From contig BFEA01000373.1 of the NCBI GenBank assembly GCA_003427395.1, positions 76,943-101,059 on the forward strand: a DNA stretch of 24,117 nt. Reading direction: 5' to 3'. Made by a program: the position numbers and the translations under genes. This stretch comes from Chara braunii. Taxonomy: Eukaryota; Streptophyta; Charophyceae; Charales; Characeae. Below, piece after piece: positions 10,491 to 19,540 of the stretch (position 1 is its first letter; the number at the start of each line of letters is the position of its first letter). A model generated the notes under the pieces. It searched no databases, was not told the origin of the DNA, and saw only the letters and a program-made list of their open reading frames with translations.

Positions 10491-10505
10491 TCTATCATTG
10501 CAAAA

Positions 10506-10940
10506 GTGCTAGGAGTTCGCCCTGCTTGAGAGTGGTATTCTAGTACCTTGTTGTTGCACTGATCACGTGCGATATACTTTGATTAGGGTGGTGAAGTTTT
10601 GTTTTGCTCTCTCCAGCTTACCCCTCCATGTTGAGGTCGCATAGGTAGGGGTGAGTGTCATTTGGCTAAGTGGGGTTAGTAGTTGGAGGGATATGACGCG
10701 CCTTGCTGGCGAGGGGGCTAGTTGGCAGGACTGGAATAAGGCATATCTGCAACGGAGATGGTTGCTCCGTTATGATAAGTCTTGCCCGGGGGGGGATAGG
10801 GGGAGTGTTTAGGTGGTTTGGGTGCGTCGATCGCGACTGATGCACGAAGGGAGCCGGGCATTTCGAAACCTTGGTCGCCGCGGTGGGTTTCAGCCGGTCG
10901 TTCGACGGTGGGTTATTGCCACCATGTCCAAAAGTTTAGG
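10506..10940. other. Unassigned spacer
   Basis: No gene recognised. G-rich toward 10790-10800. A 63-codon plus-strand frame (10813-11004) runs into the following tandem repeat and is not called. Confidence 0.5.
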
Positions 10941-12140
10941 GTTGGCTGATGCCAGAGTGACGCTGGCCAGAGCTGGGGTTTGGTTGCGCTGCCCTGTAAC
11001 CTGAGTTATGTGGGGTTGGGGGCCTGGTAGAGAGATCTGGGGAACTGTCGAGGCTAGAAGGCAGTCCAGTGGCTAAGCGTGAGCTAGTATTAGGACGACG
11101 TGGGTCGGAACTGGCATGGGTCGCGCCGCCCTGTAACCCATCAGTTAGGGGTGTGAGGCCTGGTAGAGCTTGGTATGTAGGATATGAGGGTTGAGGCAGC
11201 CATAGGCTGGTCGGTTGATTTGCACTGGGGCAACATGGTTTCGGTTATATCGGCTTCCAGATAATCCCAATTGGTTCTTATTTTTCATGAGTAAGTTTGA
11301 TTTTCTTGATTGCTTCTGGTGGTCTTGAGAATGGGACTTCTTGCCATTCACTGTAGGCTTCCTTGATGCTGTTATTTTCACAGATTTGCGACGGTTCGAT
11401 GCCAGAACGATGCTGGCCGGTGTTGGGGCGTTGCACTGTAACTTGTTGATAGCAGGAGCGTGAGGCCTGGTAGAGAGTTCTGGGGATGCTTTGGGGCGAG
11501 CATTATAAGGCCTGGGACAACCAAGGGTTGCTGTCGGGACGACGCTGGCGGGAGTTGGGGTGAGTCGTGTTGCTCTGTAACCTAGCAGGGTGGGGGCGTG
11601 AGACCTGGGAGAGCTCGGCAGCGAAAAGACAGTGTTAGAGAATCCAAGAGGGTTTTGTCAGGAATTCTGGGGGTTCTGAGCATTCGAAGGACTTCTGTGG
11701 CTTTCCTTCTGACTTAGTAATTGCTATCAGAGTTATCCATGTTTCTTAAAAAAAAAAAAAAAAGTGAACGCTTTAGGATTCTGGAGAATTTTATCAACTC
11801 GCTTTAGGCTGTTTGATACTGGCACATTCATGGATTTGAGGTTGTTCGATGCCAGAACGATGCTGGCCGATACTGGGGTGTTGCCCTGTAACCTGCTGAC
11901 TGCAGGACCATGAGGCCTGACATAAAGATTTGGGGATGCTTTAGGGTTGGCATTCCAAGGACAACCAAGGGTTGCTGTTGGGACGACGCTAGCCGGAGCT
12001 GGGGTGAGTCGTGTTGCTCTGTAACCTAGTCGGGAGGGAGTGTGAGGTCTGGGAGAGCTCGAAAGGGAATAAAACAGTGTTGGATAGTTTTAGAAAGTTT
12101 TGTTTGGGAGTCTAGGGGTTCTGAGCATTCCAAAAGAGGT
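10941..12140. repeat. Higher-order tandem repeat, ~445-450 bp period, three copies
   Basis: Two related half-units alternate. Unit A begins GATGCCAGA-GA-GCTGGCC at 10948, 11398 and 11848 (450-base spacing twice). Unit B begins GGACGACG at 11093, 11537 and 11981 (444-base spacing twice). Both half-units share a downstream CTGTAAC and a GTGAGGCCTGG-AGAG segment, so the array looks like an old duplication of one ~150-bp module followed by amplification of the pair. Copies 2 and 3 resemble each other more than copy 1. No coding potential; resembles satellite organisation on a small scale. Confidence 0.8.
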
Positions 12141-13596
12141 TAATAGTCATTCATACTTTTTCAACCTCGTTTTAATTCTCTTGAATTTCTTCAATAGTTC
12201 TTAATAGCTCTTAGATTGATTCTCAATCGAAGCCGGGTAATGGCCCCGGTATCTCAAATGACTTTTGTAACTCTATATGGGACGCTGGTCCCGGTTCCCA
12301 GCATGTGTTGCTCCCCAGACTGGAGCATTTGTCCCTCCAAATTGTCCTTCCCCTAAAAACAAAATATAAAAAAATCCCTTGGTCGCGGACACGGAAATTT
12401 TTTTAGGCTGTGTCGATTTAGACGAGCCTGGTGGGTGTTATGGAAGTCTTAGGGTGGGCCCCACTGGGCGGCGTCGTGGAAAGGAATTGGCGCCGGATCG
12501 TTTTCGACACCCCACCGGTGTGAAAAACGAGTATGTAAAGTAATTCTGGACAACATTTTCGGACCCGACTGGTTATGAAAACATTGAAAAGAGGTTGCCG
12601 AAATGCCGACGGGGCGTTTCTACACGGTCAGCGGTCTTAAAAATTATAACCAAGTTTTGGCATTCCTTTTTCAAAGAGGGTGTCCAACTGACTAAGGGGG
12701 GGCCATGTTCTCAGATGGCATCGGAGGAGGTGAGAGTGTGGTCCAATCGACGGTGTGATGGACAGTCCTTATCGAACTTACCGATTCGGGAAGGATACCG
12801 TCTGGTTTTCCTTTTCGCGGAGGTGGTGCCGTTTCCAATGTCCGTTTTTGCGGCGGCTATGGGGTCCTAAGGAAATTTGGCAAATGCTTTCCAAACTCAG
12901 TCGGCCGCTTTTTGTGGCCATGTTGCTCTTCCATCCACCGGCCAGTGGGTTCTACCTCTTCGGCCACGACCCCACAGGGAAAAATCGTGGAAAAACCGGT
13001 GTGGAAAAACTTTTCTCAGACTCCACTGGATAAATCAAACCGATTTTAGGAGGGGGGGGAGGTTTTCCGGGAGCCCACCGCCTGGAAAACGGTAGCTGGA
13101 AATCTGAGATTTTGTGTTTTCACATTGGTTTTCCATCGGAACAGTGCGACCGGAGGAGTTTCCGCNNNNNNNNNNNNNNNNNNNNNNNNNNNNNNNNNNN
13201 NNNNNNNNNNNNNNNNNNNNNNNNNNNNNNNNNNNNNNNNNNNNNNNNNNNNNGTTGGAAACTTGTCACCTACAAGCGGACATTGCCAACCGACACAAGA
13301 AGTTCAACACAACCCCTTCGAAACGACATCGGCAACCACCATCTAGTCCATCTCCAATCTCCAGCCTGTCCAGGCTCGTGGACAGTGGTTTTTGGAAACT
13401 CTTCGGTAGGGTCCCGTCGTTCCGCAGGCAAACTCTTCCAGACACACTTCCACAGTTCCCCGACGTTCCATGGAAGGCGTCGGATCGTGATTTTTTTTTT
13501 TTTTTTTCCCGTGACTGGTTCTTTTTTGTTCCCGTGCAATTTTGGCTACTATGGTGCTTGCTCCTACGAACATCACTAGCACCGGTGAGGAATGTG
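12141..13596. other. Unassigned sequence with assembly gap
   Basis: No gene called. Words of the type GGTTTTCC and GGAAAACC recur in both orientations between about 12500 and 13140, which may mean a decayed transposon end, but no paired termini were found. Plus-strand frames at 12595-13033 overlap one another without a known motif. A T run lies at 13491-13507. Confidence 0.45.
13166..13253. other. Assembly gap (88 N)
   Basis: Run of 88 undetermined bases. Open frames crossing it are artefacts of the Ns. Confidence 1.
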
Positions 13597-13619
13597 AAAA
13601 AAAAAAAAAAAAAAAAAAA
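13597..13619. repeat. Poly-A run (23 A)
   Basis: Uninterrupted A run. Could be the tail of a plus-strand retroposed sequence, but nothing upstream is recognisable as one. Confidence 0.9.
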
Positions 13620-14420
13620 GATTGGGCGTCCTATTCGGGTGAAGACAGTCATGGCTTGCTTTGTTTGGTTCGAACTTTGAAAAACTGTTTGGTGGTCTGT
13701 CCCTTTAGATATGCCAGCTGATTTTTTCAGGAAATTTAACACCTCTGAGTCACGCGTATCGAACTATTTTTTATTTTTATTTTTTTAAATACAAAAATCG
13801 AATTTTAAAACCGGGAAGCGGGTCCGGCGTCCCTCACATGAATTTCGTAGCCAAACCAGACTAGGAGAGACACTTGGCCAGTCCCATCCCCAACCACGAA
13901 ACTCTCACAGTGAAGATGCCTGTCTTCAACCCTTCCCGTGCAGAGTTCTAGTTGCAAAAGGATAAAAAGTTATGAGAAGCTATGTCATCCAATGACCCTA
14001 GTCTATGTTAATACTAACGTGAAATTTAATCTTATTCCAATGTATCGACTAATTTCACATTATCAATATGCAGAAACAGCCACACAAATTCTTGACCTAT
14101 ACCCAATGCAATTACCGTAATCATTCGTAACCCTAAATTATCTTCAAAGCAGAAACCGTAATCATGACAAATACTTAACACAAAATGAAATCCCAATTGA
14201 GGACTAATTTACCAAAACCTAAAAAACGTCAAGAAATGCTTCACTTGACACTTGGAAGATCTTAATAGGAATCACGTCAAAAAAAGTAAACTTAATTTCG
14301 AGCAAAACAGATTTCCAATAAGCCGAATGTCCCACTCTCTCGATCCAACAGTCAATTTGAAAGGGAATTTCAATAAAAAAGCGACAAAGGGAGACAAACC
14401 TATTGTGGGCTGCAACGCGT
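13620..14420. other. Unassigned, AT-rich toward the right
   Basis: No gene, RNA or repeat recognised. Short open frames (60-79 codons) on both strands have no motifs. Confidence 0.5.
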
Positions 14421-14660
14421 GATGCTTGATAGGGGGCCAGCATCAAGCTTGTCATCATGGATGATCTTCAAGGTATGGGTAGAGGATGGTCCTTTGATGG
14501 CCAGGCGATTGAAGATGAATAACGAGTGAGGAATAATAAGTGATAAGAGATAGATGATAGGTCGTCCGCTATTAATGGATGAAGATCATACAGGATGACA
14601 GGCTTGATGGGGGGTGGCATCAAACCTGTCATTATGGATGATCTCCACCGTATCATCTAC
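14421..14660. repeat. 178-bp-spaced direct repeat with hairpin
   Basis: GCTTGAT-GGGGG-GCATCAA-C-TGTCAT-ATGGATGATCT occurs at 14424 and 14602. The second copy also forms an imperfect hairpin: 14584-14608 pairs with about 14619-14643 (21 of 25 positions) around a short G-rich loop. Confidence 0.6.
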
Positions 14661-14831
14661 TTGTAATGACAGATCCATTGATACCCTGTTCTACTTTTAG
14701 CGATGGGTATTTTGCCGAGAAGAGCACCAGCGTTCTTGTTGTCGTTATCGTCAAGGTAGCCGCTTTGGATAAGATTCGTTGGTTGTGGAGGGACAGGGGA
14801 GAAACGAGGAACATGAAGTGATCGGAAAGAA

Positions 14832-15297
14832 CACAAGCGGTTAACAAGTAGCTAAAGATTCATTAATGAAAATTATGAAGTGAGAGTTTTTGGCAGTCTG
14901 AAAATCATGAATGGTCCTGAAGTGGTGAAAGGTCCGAAGACCCTGAAAACCACTTGTTTAGGCAGGCTGCATCCTGAAGTAGTGAAGTGGGAGTTTTAGA
15001 CAGTCTGAAAATCCTGAATGGTCCTGAAGTGGTGAAAGGTCCGAAGACCCTGAAAACCACCTGTTCAGGTAGACTCCATCCTTAAGTGGTGGAGGGTGTC
15101 TTGGAGTGGTGAAAGGTTCGAAAACCCTGACAACCACCTGTTTAGGTAGGTTGCATCCTGAAGTGGTGAAGGGTGTCCTGAAGTGGTGAAAGGTCCGAAG
15201 ACCCTGAAAACCACCTTTTTAGGCAGCCTGCAACCTGAAGTGGTGAAGGGTGTCTTAGCGTGGTGATGAAAAATACGACTGTTGTTAACCTTCTCTC
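14832..15297. mobile_element. MITE-like element, copy 2
   Basis: Same family and orientation as 10014-10482: starts CACAAGCGGTTAACAA, ends TTGTTAACCTTCTCTC, and is filled with the same CTGAAGTGGTGAAAGG / CTGAAAACCACCTG / TTTAGGCAGG units. In this copy the termini are visibly inverted (GGTTAACAA against TTGTTAACC). The flanks GGAAAGAA (14824-14831) and GGAAAGGG (15298-15305) match at six of eight positions, consistent with an older 8-bp target duplication. No coding capacity. Confidence 0.75.
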
Positions 15298-16157
15298 GGA
15301 AAGGGGAGAAGTCGCAAGTGAAGAAATCGCGAGCGGCTGGTAGCAATAGACCAGTTTCGGTCAACGACATGGCTGCCACGTGGCAGGATTATGACAACAA
15401 CATAGACTTTTCCAAATTAGGATAATAATAATCATTACTAAGCTTATCCAAGTGGGAGTGAATCAGGTGACTGGTCGACGAGTGCTATGCCATGTCCGGT
15501 CTGTCAGGATCACTTATATCTGCTTCCCCTCGAAACAGATGATCATGATGCAACTGCAACTGCTCTGCAACTGACGCTGCGTGATCTGTCGGGATCTGCA
15601 TCTGTTGCAACTCCCAGTTCGTCCGATTAGCCCACGTGTCACCTCCAGCAGCAGCCGCAATGGTCGATGTTCCAAATCGATGAGGCCCCGGATGATTGCA
15701 GGGATGTGGTTCATTCCGGTCACGAACCCGCTACCTTCGCCTGCAGCGGGTGCTAATAATAGACCGCTTCCAAGATTAGCGAGCCAGAGCGTACATAGTC
15801 GATGTGACCAAATTTGCCAGCCGGGAGAAGGCCATGACCTCATACCACACCAAATCGTCTTCTCGCCAATCAACAGCAAACCGCTCTTCACCTGCCTCTC
15901 CTTCGCGCCAACAATTCCCACAATCAATATGACCCAACACAACTGACAGGAAGAGTAGTCGACACTTTGCCACTCTGCACATCATGAATGGAGGAGATGC
16001 ACCTCGTAGTTGCACACACAGTTCGCGGCAAACCTTCATGGAGTGAACATCCCTCCACCAACAGCAGTATCAAACCAAGGCTAACACAACAGTGATGTAT
16101 TCATGGGCCTCTGTATCTGTGATCAAGGCGAATGCCCTGACCTGTTCATAATACTGA
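15298..16157. other. Unassigned sequence
   Basis: Overlapping open frames lie on both strands (plus 15581-15946, 121 codons; minus 15514-15942, 142 codons). Neither contains a motif I recognise and they mirror each other, so coding status is undecided; a decayed retroelement piece is possible. Confidence 0.4.
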
Positions 16158-16375
16158 TATTGGGGGGGGCGTCAAAATCCCACCTATGGCTGCCAACCTG
16201 GCAGGGAGGAGGGACCATGAGAGGGACACGATGACGCTATTCGGTCGCAGGGGTGTTACCCTCCCCTATTGGGGGGGGCGTCAAAATCCCACCTATGGCT
16301 GCCAACCTGGCAAGGAGGAGGGACCATGAGAGGGACACCATGACGCTATTCGGTCGCAGGGGTGTTACCCTCCCC
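16158..16375. repeat. 109-bp tandem duplication (two copies)
   Basis: Copies at 16158-16266 and 16267-16375, starting TATTGGGGGGGGCGTC and ending GTTACCCTCCCC. They appear to differ at only two positions (CAGGGAGG/CAAGGAGG and ACACGATG/ACACCATG), so the duplication is recent. Confidence 0.95.
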
Positions 16376-16984
16376 TCGATACTCCCGGCGTCCGCAATGT
16401 TAAAAAAAAATCAGAGCAGGTGAAACCACAGTGTGGTGCTAAAGCAGCGCTGAGTTTCACGGCGAGCCGATATTCAAGTGCGACCTCGGAGTTGCTTTTG
16501 ATTTGTTTGGCATTAAATTCGGTGTTTGGTTTTTGTTTTTTTTAACTTCTTGTATTTTCTTTCCGTTCTACCTTCCTTGTTGGGCTTCCTCACTGGAAGG
16601 GGTGATACGAGCATCCCCAATCAGTGGGGCCTCGCGTGAAGGCTCCATCTATTGGTGGGGAGCTGCACCTGGTCTGGAAATTGGGTGCAGGGTCATTTTG
16701 AACATGAGATAAGAACATAAGCTCTGGCTGGCTCCACCCCCTCTAGTAGTGGTCACTGGTTTTAATTTAATATTTAAAAAAAAAAAAGGAGAAGGATTGA
16801 GAGGAGGTGACCGACAATGGTGAGGACAGCGAGGCCGCGGCGTGGGAATGGGGTTGAGGAGGACGAGGTGGTTGAGGAGCAGGTATGTGCCGCAGGCATC
16901 CGCTTCTTTTATTAATTTCTGATCTGATAGCTCTGTAACAACACTCCACCAGTTCAAGGTGGCAGCATGCGTTCTGGGAAAGAA
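16376..16984. other. Unassigned, with short A run
   Basis: No gene recognised. A run of A at about 16775-16787 follows a GGCTCCACCCCCTCTAGTAG stretch and might be the tail of a short plus-strand retroposon. No A/B box or tRNA-like head was found, so a SINE cannot be claimed. Confidence 0.4.
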
Positions 16985-17149
16985 TATATATCGTCACAAA
17001 TAGAACTGCCGACGGTAAACCGTAGGCAGAGAGGGAGGGAGAAGAGGACAACAAACGAGGGGCTGTGACAAAATATATATATATAGAGAGTTGTCCTCTT
17101 CTCCCTCTCTGCCTACGGTTTACCGGGCAGTTCTATTTGACGATATATA
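16985..17149. repeat. Inverted repeat, ~60-bp arms
   Basis: 16985-17052 and 17090-17149 are reverse complements apart from two small indels, enclosing about 37 bases that include (TA)n. A (GA)n run abuts the right arm. Could be a small MITE or the product of a local template switch. No coding capacity. Confidence 0.9.
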
Positions 17150-17382
17150 GAGAGAGAGAGAGAGAGAAAAAAAAAACTAGGGCGCGGTCAGGGTTAGAGT
17201 TCGAAAATGCGTTTCAAACTTCCGTTTTGAAGTCCAGTCCCCTCTGAAGTTTACACTGCAGTCCAAACTCGGTCGCGTAGCTGTCGCAGGGAAGAGTTTC
17301 TAACTGCAGTCTAGTCATCCACGTCAAGGGCCAGGCCGTTTTCCAAAAAAAAAAAAAAAAGAATCAAGAAGGAAAAAAGAAA

Positions 17383-17510
17383 GATCGTGGCGCTGTATTT
17401 TTCCATGTTCTAGCGGAAGATTCACTTTCCATTTCCATGATTGATCTGGAAATGTGCAAAACGAGAGTGAATCTGCTCTAGAACATGGAAAGATACAGCG
17501 CCATGATTTT
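17383..17510. repeat. Hairpin repeat H1
   Basis: Left arm (GTGGCGCTGTAT, TTCCATGTTCTAG, GATTCACT) faces its complement at about 17465-17510. The middle also folds (CATTTCCA against TGGAAATG). First member of the hairpin family at this locus. Confidence 0.75.
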
Positions 17511-17578
17511 TGTTTTTTGTGCAACGGAGATACAGGGGCGCAACGGAATACATGGGCTGACAACCACGTAGAGGCCCT

Positions 17579-17693
17579 GAATCTGCGCTAGAACATGGAA
17601 AGATACAGCGCCATGATTTTTGTCTTTTGTGCAATGGAGATACAGGGGTCCAACGGTATACACGGGCTGACAACCACGCAGAGACACCTAAGT
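17579..17693. repeat. Tandem copy of the H1 right arm
   Basis: GAATCTGCGCTAGAACATGG at 17579 repeats GAATCTGCTCTAGAACATGG at 17469 (110-base spacing), and similarity continues through GATACAGCGCCATGATTTTTG, GGAGATACAGGGG and GGGCTGACAACCACG. Confidence 0.85.
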
Positions 17694-17791
17694 GATACAC
17701 GTGTTGACAACAACCCAGTTTCTTTTCTTTTTTCTTTCTCTTTTTTTCCTTCTCAGATTTCTCGACCGTTGCGTGCCATCCTTGGGGCCTC

Positions 17792-17939
17792 GTGGCGGTG
17801 CATCTTTCCATGTTCTGGTGGAAGATTCACTCTCGTTTTGCACATTTCGCGAGTAGTCGACCTCCCTCTCTCCACTACTCTCGAAATGTGCAAGACGAGA
17901 GTGAATCTTCCCCTAGAACATGGAAAGATGCACCGCCAT
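17792..17939. repeat. Hairpin repeat H3, 66-bp near-perfect arms
   Basis: 17792-17857 pairs with 17874-17939, about four mismatches, with a 16-base loop. The arm carries GGCGGTGCATCTTTCCATG, GAAGATTCACTCTCG and TTGCACATTTCG, the same words found in H1 and in both arms of the 5.9-6.7 kb inverted repeat. Confidence 0.9.
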
Positions 17940-17958
17940 GATTTTTTTCTGTTGTGCG

Positions 17959-17986
<28 letters not shown>
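17959..17986 (-). repeat. Poly-A tail of the LINE (28 T on the plus strand)
   Basis: Uninterrupted T run directly beyond the LINE 3' region. Its length without interruptions would fit a fairly recent insertion, although the ORF decay argues the opposite; poly-A can also re-expand by slippage. Confidence 0.65.
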
Positions 17987-17990
<4 letters not shown>

Positions 17991-18288
17991 TTATTTTCCA
18001 ATTATGGGCCCAGTGCCCAAGGCAAGAGAAAACAAGTCAGCCAAGAGCCATATTCAGGGGCAGCTAGGTCTCCAATCCTACTCTGTGAGGTGGAGCCCCT
18101 CCCCTGTATTCACCCCTGTAGCCGACACACTGATCAATTATAGACTAACCTATCCAATAAACGATATTTGAAGGGAAGCAAAGATACTATCAAAAAGACT
18201 TCTTATATAAAAATTTTGCATACCTAAGAACAGGAATCACATGAACCAAAAAAGAATGACATGAACCAAGCGTCAATGGACCCTATTA
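17987..18288 (-). other. LINE 3' untranslated region
   Basis: About 300 bases between the ORF2 stop and the poly-A tail on the minus strand; no open frame of note. Identified by position only. Confidence 0.55.
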
Positions 18289-19137
18289 CTAAGACTGCAA
18301 AAAAGGACCAAAAATAAAGTCGCCTGAAGAAACATCAATGGTGACAAGGGAAGGGCAAGAAGCCCAATGTTGACGAAACCAGTGAACCCCAACTCTCAAA
18401 TTTGACGATTTTGCAATTCTCTGAAACCAATCAAGGTAGATGATGTGTCTCAAGTCCTTTTTAATACAAAAAATTACCTGTTGGGAAGCCGGAGTGTCAC
18501 GAGATAGGACCACATCATTCCGTTGCCGCCATAAGTGCCATAAAACAGTTGCTCTGAATGATTCATAGACATAAGCTCGGGGTTTGGATAGATGAAGAGA
18601 AACCGTTCCAAAGAGGATTGAACCCACCGTCCACAAGCCGCCCCATTCAAGGGGCAGAGGGGATTGATGTACGAGATGTGCCCAAACAGATCTAGCATTC
18701 TTGCAAGTAATCCAAAGATGATGTTGGTCTTCAACCAAGTGAGGGATCGAGCAGGCTGTACAAAAGGGCAAACCTTGGCGTCGGCGACGAAAAAGAAATG
18801 CAACAGTAGGTACCGCATTGTGCAGAAACTGCCATAACAGACCTGCATGTCTTGCCACTCGTAAAGACGGTAGAAGGCGCCAAAAAACCGGTAAGCGGTG
18901 TGGTTGAATGGTATAACCAAGACTTCTCCATTTGGTGACCACATTCCAGTCTATATCTACCTCAGGTAAAAGCAGAAGATATGCATGCCTGACTGAGTGC
19001 TGTGTGAGAGCAACAGAGCAACCCGGTTTTCTGGGATCTTCCCAACACCAATCCCTCGGGTCTAGTCGAAGATCACAAGAAGCAGCAGATATTCTGTAAG
19101 GAAGATAAGAGATATTGAGGCTTTTCGATTGCTCCAA
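18289..19137 (-). pseudogene. LINE ORF2 C-terminus with zf-RVT zinc-binding domain
   Basis: An open frame of 307 codons ends with a stop at 18289; its first ~25 codons come from the palindrome insertion (19138-19212), so the LINE part starts near 19137. It has the zf-RVT pattern: LLWQFLHNAVPTVAFLFRRR, then FCTACSIPHLVEDQHHLW, TCKNARSVWAHLV, i.e. C-x2-C...H...C. Further on, VLWHLWRQRNDVVLS matches the conserved W-x-x-RN block. The zf-RVT tail is found in plant LINE ORF2 proteins and is thought to help bind element RNA or target. This is the best preserved part of the element: over 280 LINE codons without a stop. Confidence 0.9.
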
Positions 19138-19273
19138 AACACAGACTGGTGACAAATGAAGGAGAATAGAAACAATAGAAGTCAAAGTAGACTGTCTGGG
19201 GAATGCACTCACCAGACAGTCTACTTTGACTTCTATTGTTTCTATTCTCCTTCATTTGTCACCAGTCTGTGTT
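19138..19273. repeat. Perfect 62-bp-arm palindrome
   Basis: 19138-19199 and 19212-19273 are exact reverse complements around a 12-base spacer (GGAATGCACTCA). The sequence just inside ORF2 (complement of TTCATTTGTCACCAGTCTGTG) is therefore present in both orientations. Mirror ORFs on the two strands are a consequence. Confidence 0.95.
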
Positions 19274-19471
19274 GTCCAGGCAGTCTGTCGTTGTCCAGGC
19301 AGTCGTCCAGGCAGTCTGTCGTTGTCCAGGCAGTCGTCCAGGCAGTCGTCCAGGCAGTCTGTCGTNGTCCAGGCAGTCGTCCAGGCAGTCTGTCGTTGTC
19401 CAGGCAGTCGTCCAGGCAGTCTGTCGTTGTCCAGGCAGTCTGTCGTTGTCCAGGCAGTCTGTCGTTGTCAA
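19272..19471. repeat. Minisatellite, 19-bp unit with 12-bp variant
   Basis: Repeats of GTCCAGGCAGTCTGTCGTT and the shorter GTCCAGGCAGTC, about twelve units. Because 19 and 12 are not multiples of three, frames are open on both strands in mixture; the encoded AWTTTDCLDD-like repeats are not a real protein. One ambiguous base lies at 19366. Confidence 0.95.
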
Positions 19472-19540
19472 AGTAGATCTGGTGAGTGCATTCCCCAGAC
19501 CAGCATGTCCATCTGTCGTTGTCCAGGCAGTCGTCTCCCA
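19472..19540. repeat. Inverted copy of the palindrome core plus one minisatellite unit
   Basis: CAAAGTAGA-TCTGGTGAGTGCATTCCCCAGAC is the reverse complement of the palindrome centre with a short deletion, followed by ATCTGTCGTTGTCCAGGCAG. LINE ORF2 sequence resumes beyond about 19540. Confidence 0.8.

Larger units (their letters stand above)
9625..10505. repeat. ~233-bp tandem duplication, second copy split by an insertion
   Basis: CTCAAAGGACTCGTGAG at 9661 recurs as CTCAAAGGACTTGTGAG at 9893, and the shared sequence runs through CACTGCTAATATCGAT to CAACGATT (9772 and 10006), spacing 232-234. In copy 1 CAACGATT is followed directly by TCTATTTTTCAAAA. In copy 2 the matching continuation (TCTATCATTGCAAAA) lies at 10491, after the 469-bp insertion. 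Function unknown; no coding potential. Confidence 0.75.

Noticed and set aside
13112-13680. Long plus-strand ORFs of 155 and 188 codons
   Set aside because: Their length depends on 88 Ns read as coding and on poly-T/poly-A runs read as Phe/Lys.
10000-15300. CRISPR-like array from the recurring CTGAAGTGGTGAAAGG units
   Set aside because: Units are irregular in spacing and orientation and lie inside two transposon-like elements in a eukaryotic context.
15514-15946. Opposed 121- and 142-codon ORFs
   Set aside because: No motif on either strand; they overlap completely, and a retroelement gag piece could not be supported.
16500-16790. Possible SINE ending in a poly-A run
   Set aside because: No tRNA-, 7SL- or 5S-like head and no A/B box promoter; no flanking target duplication seen.
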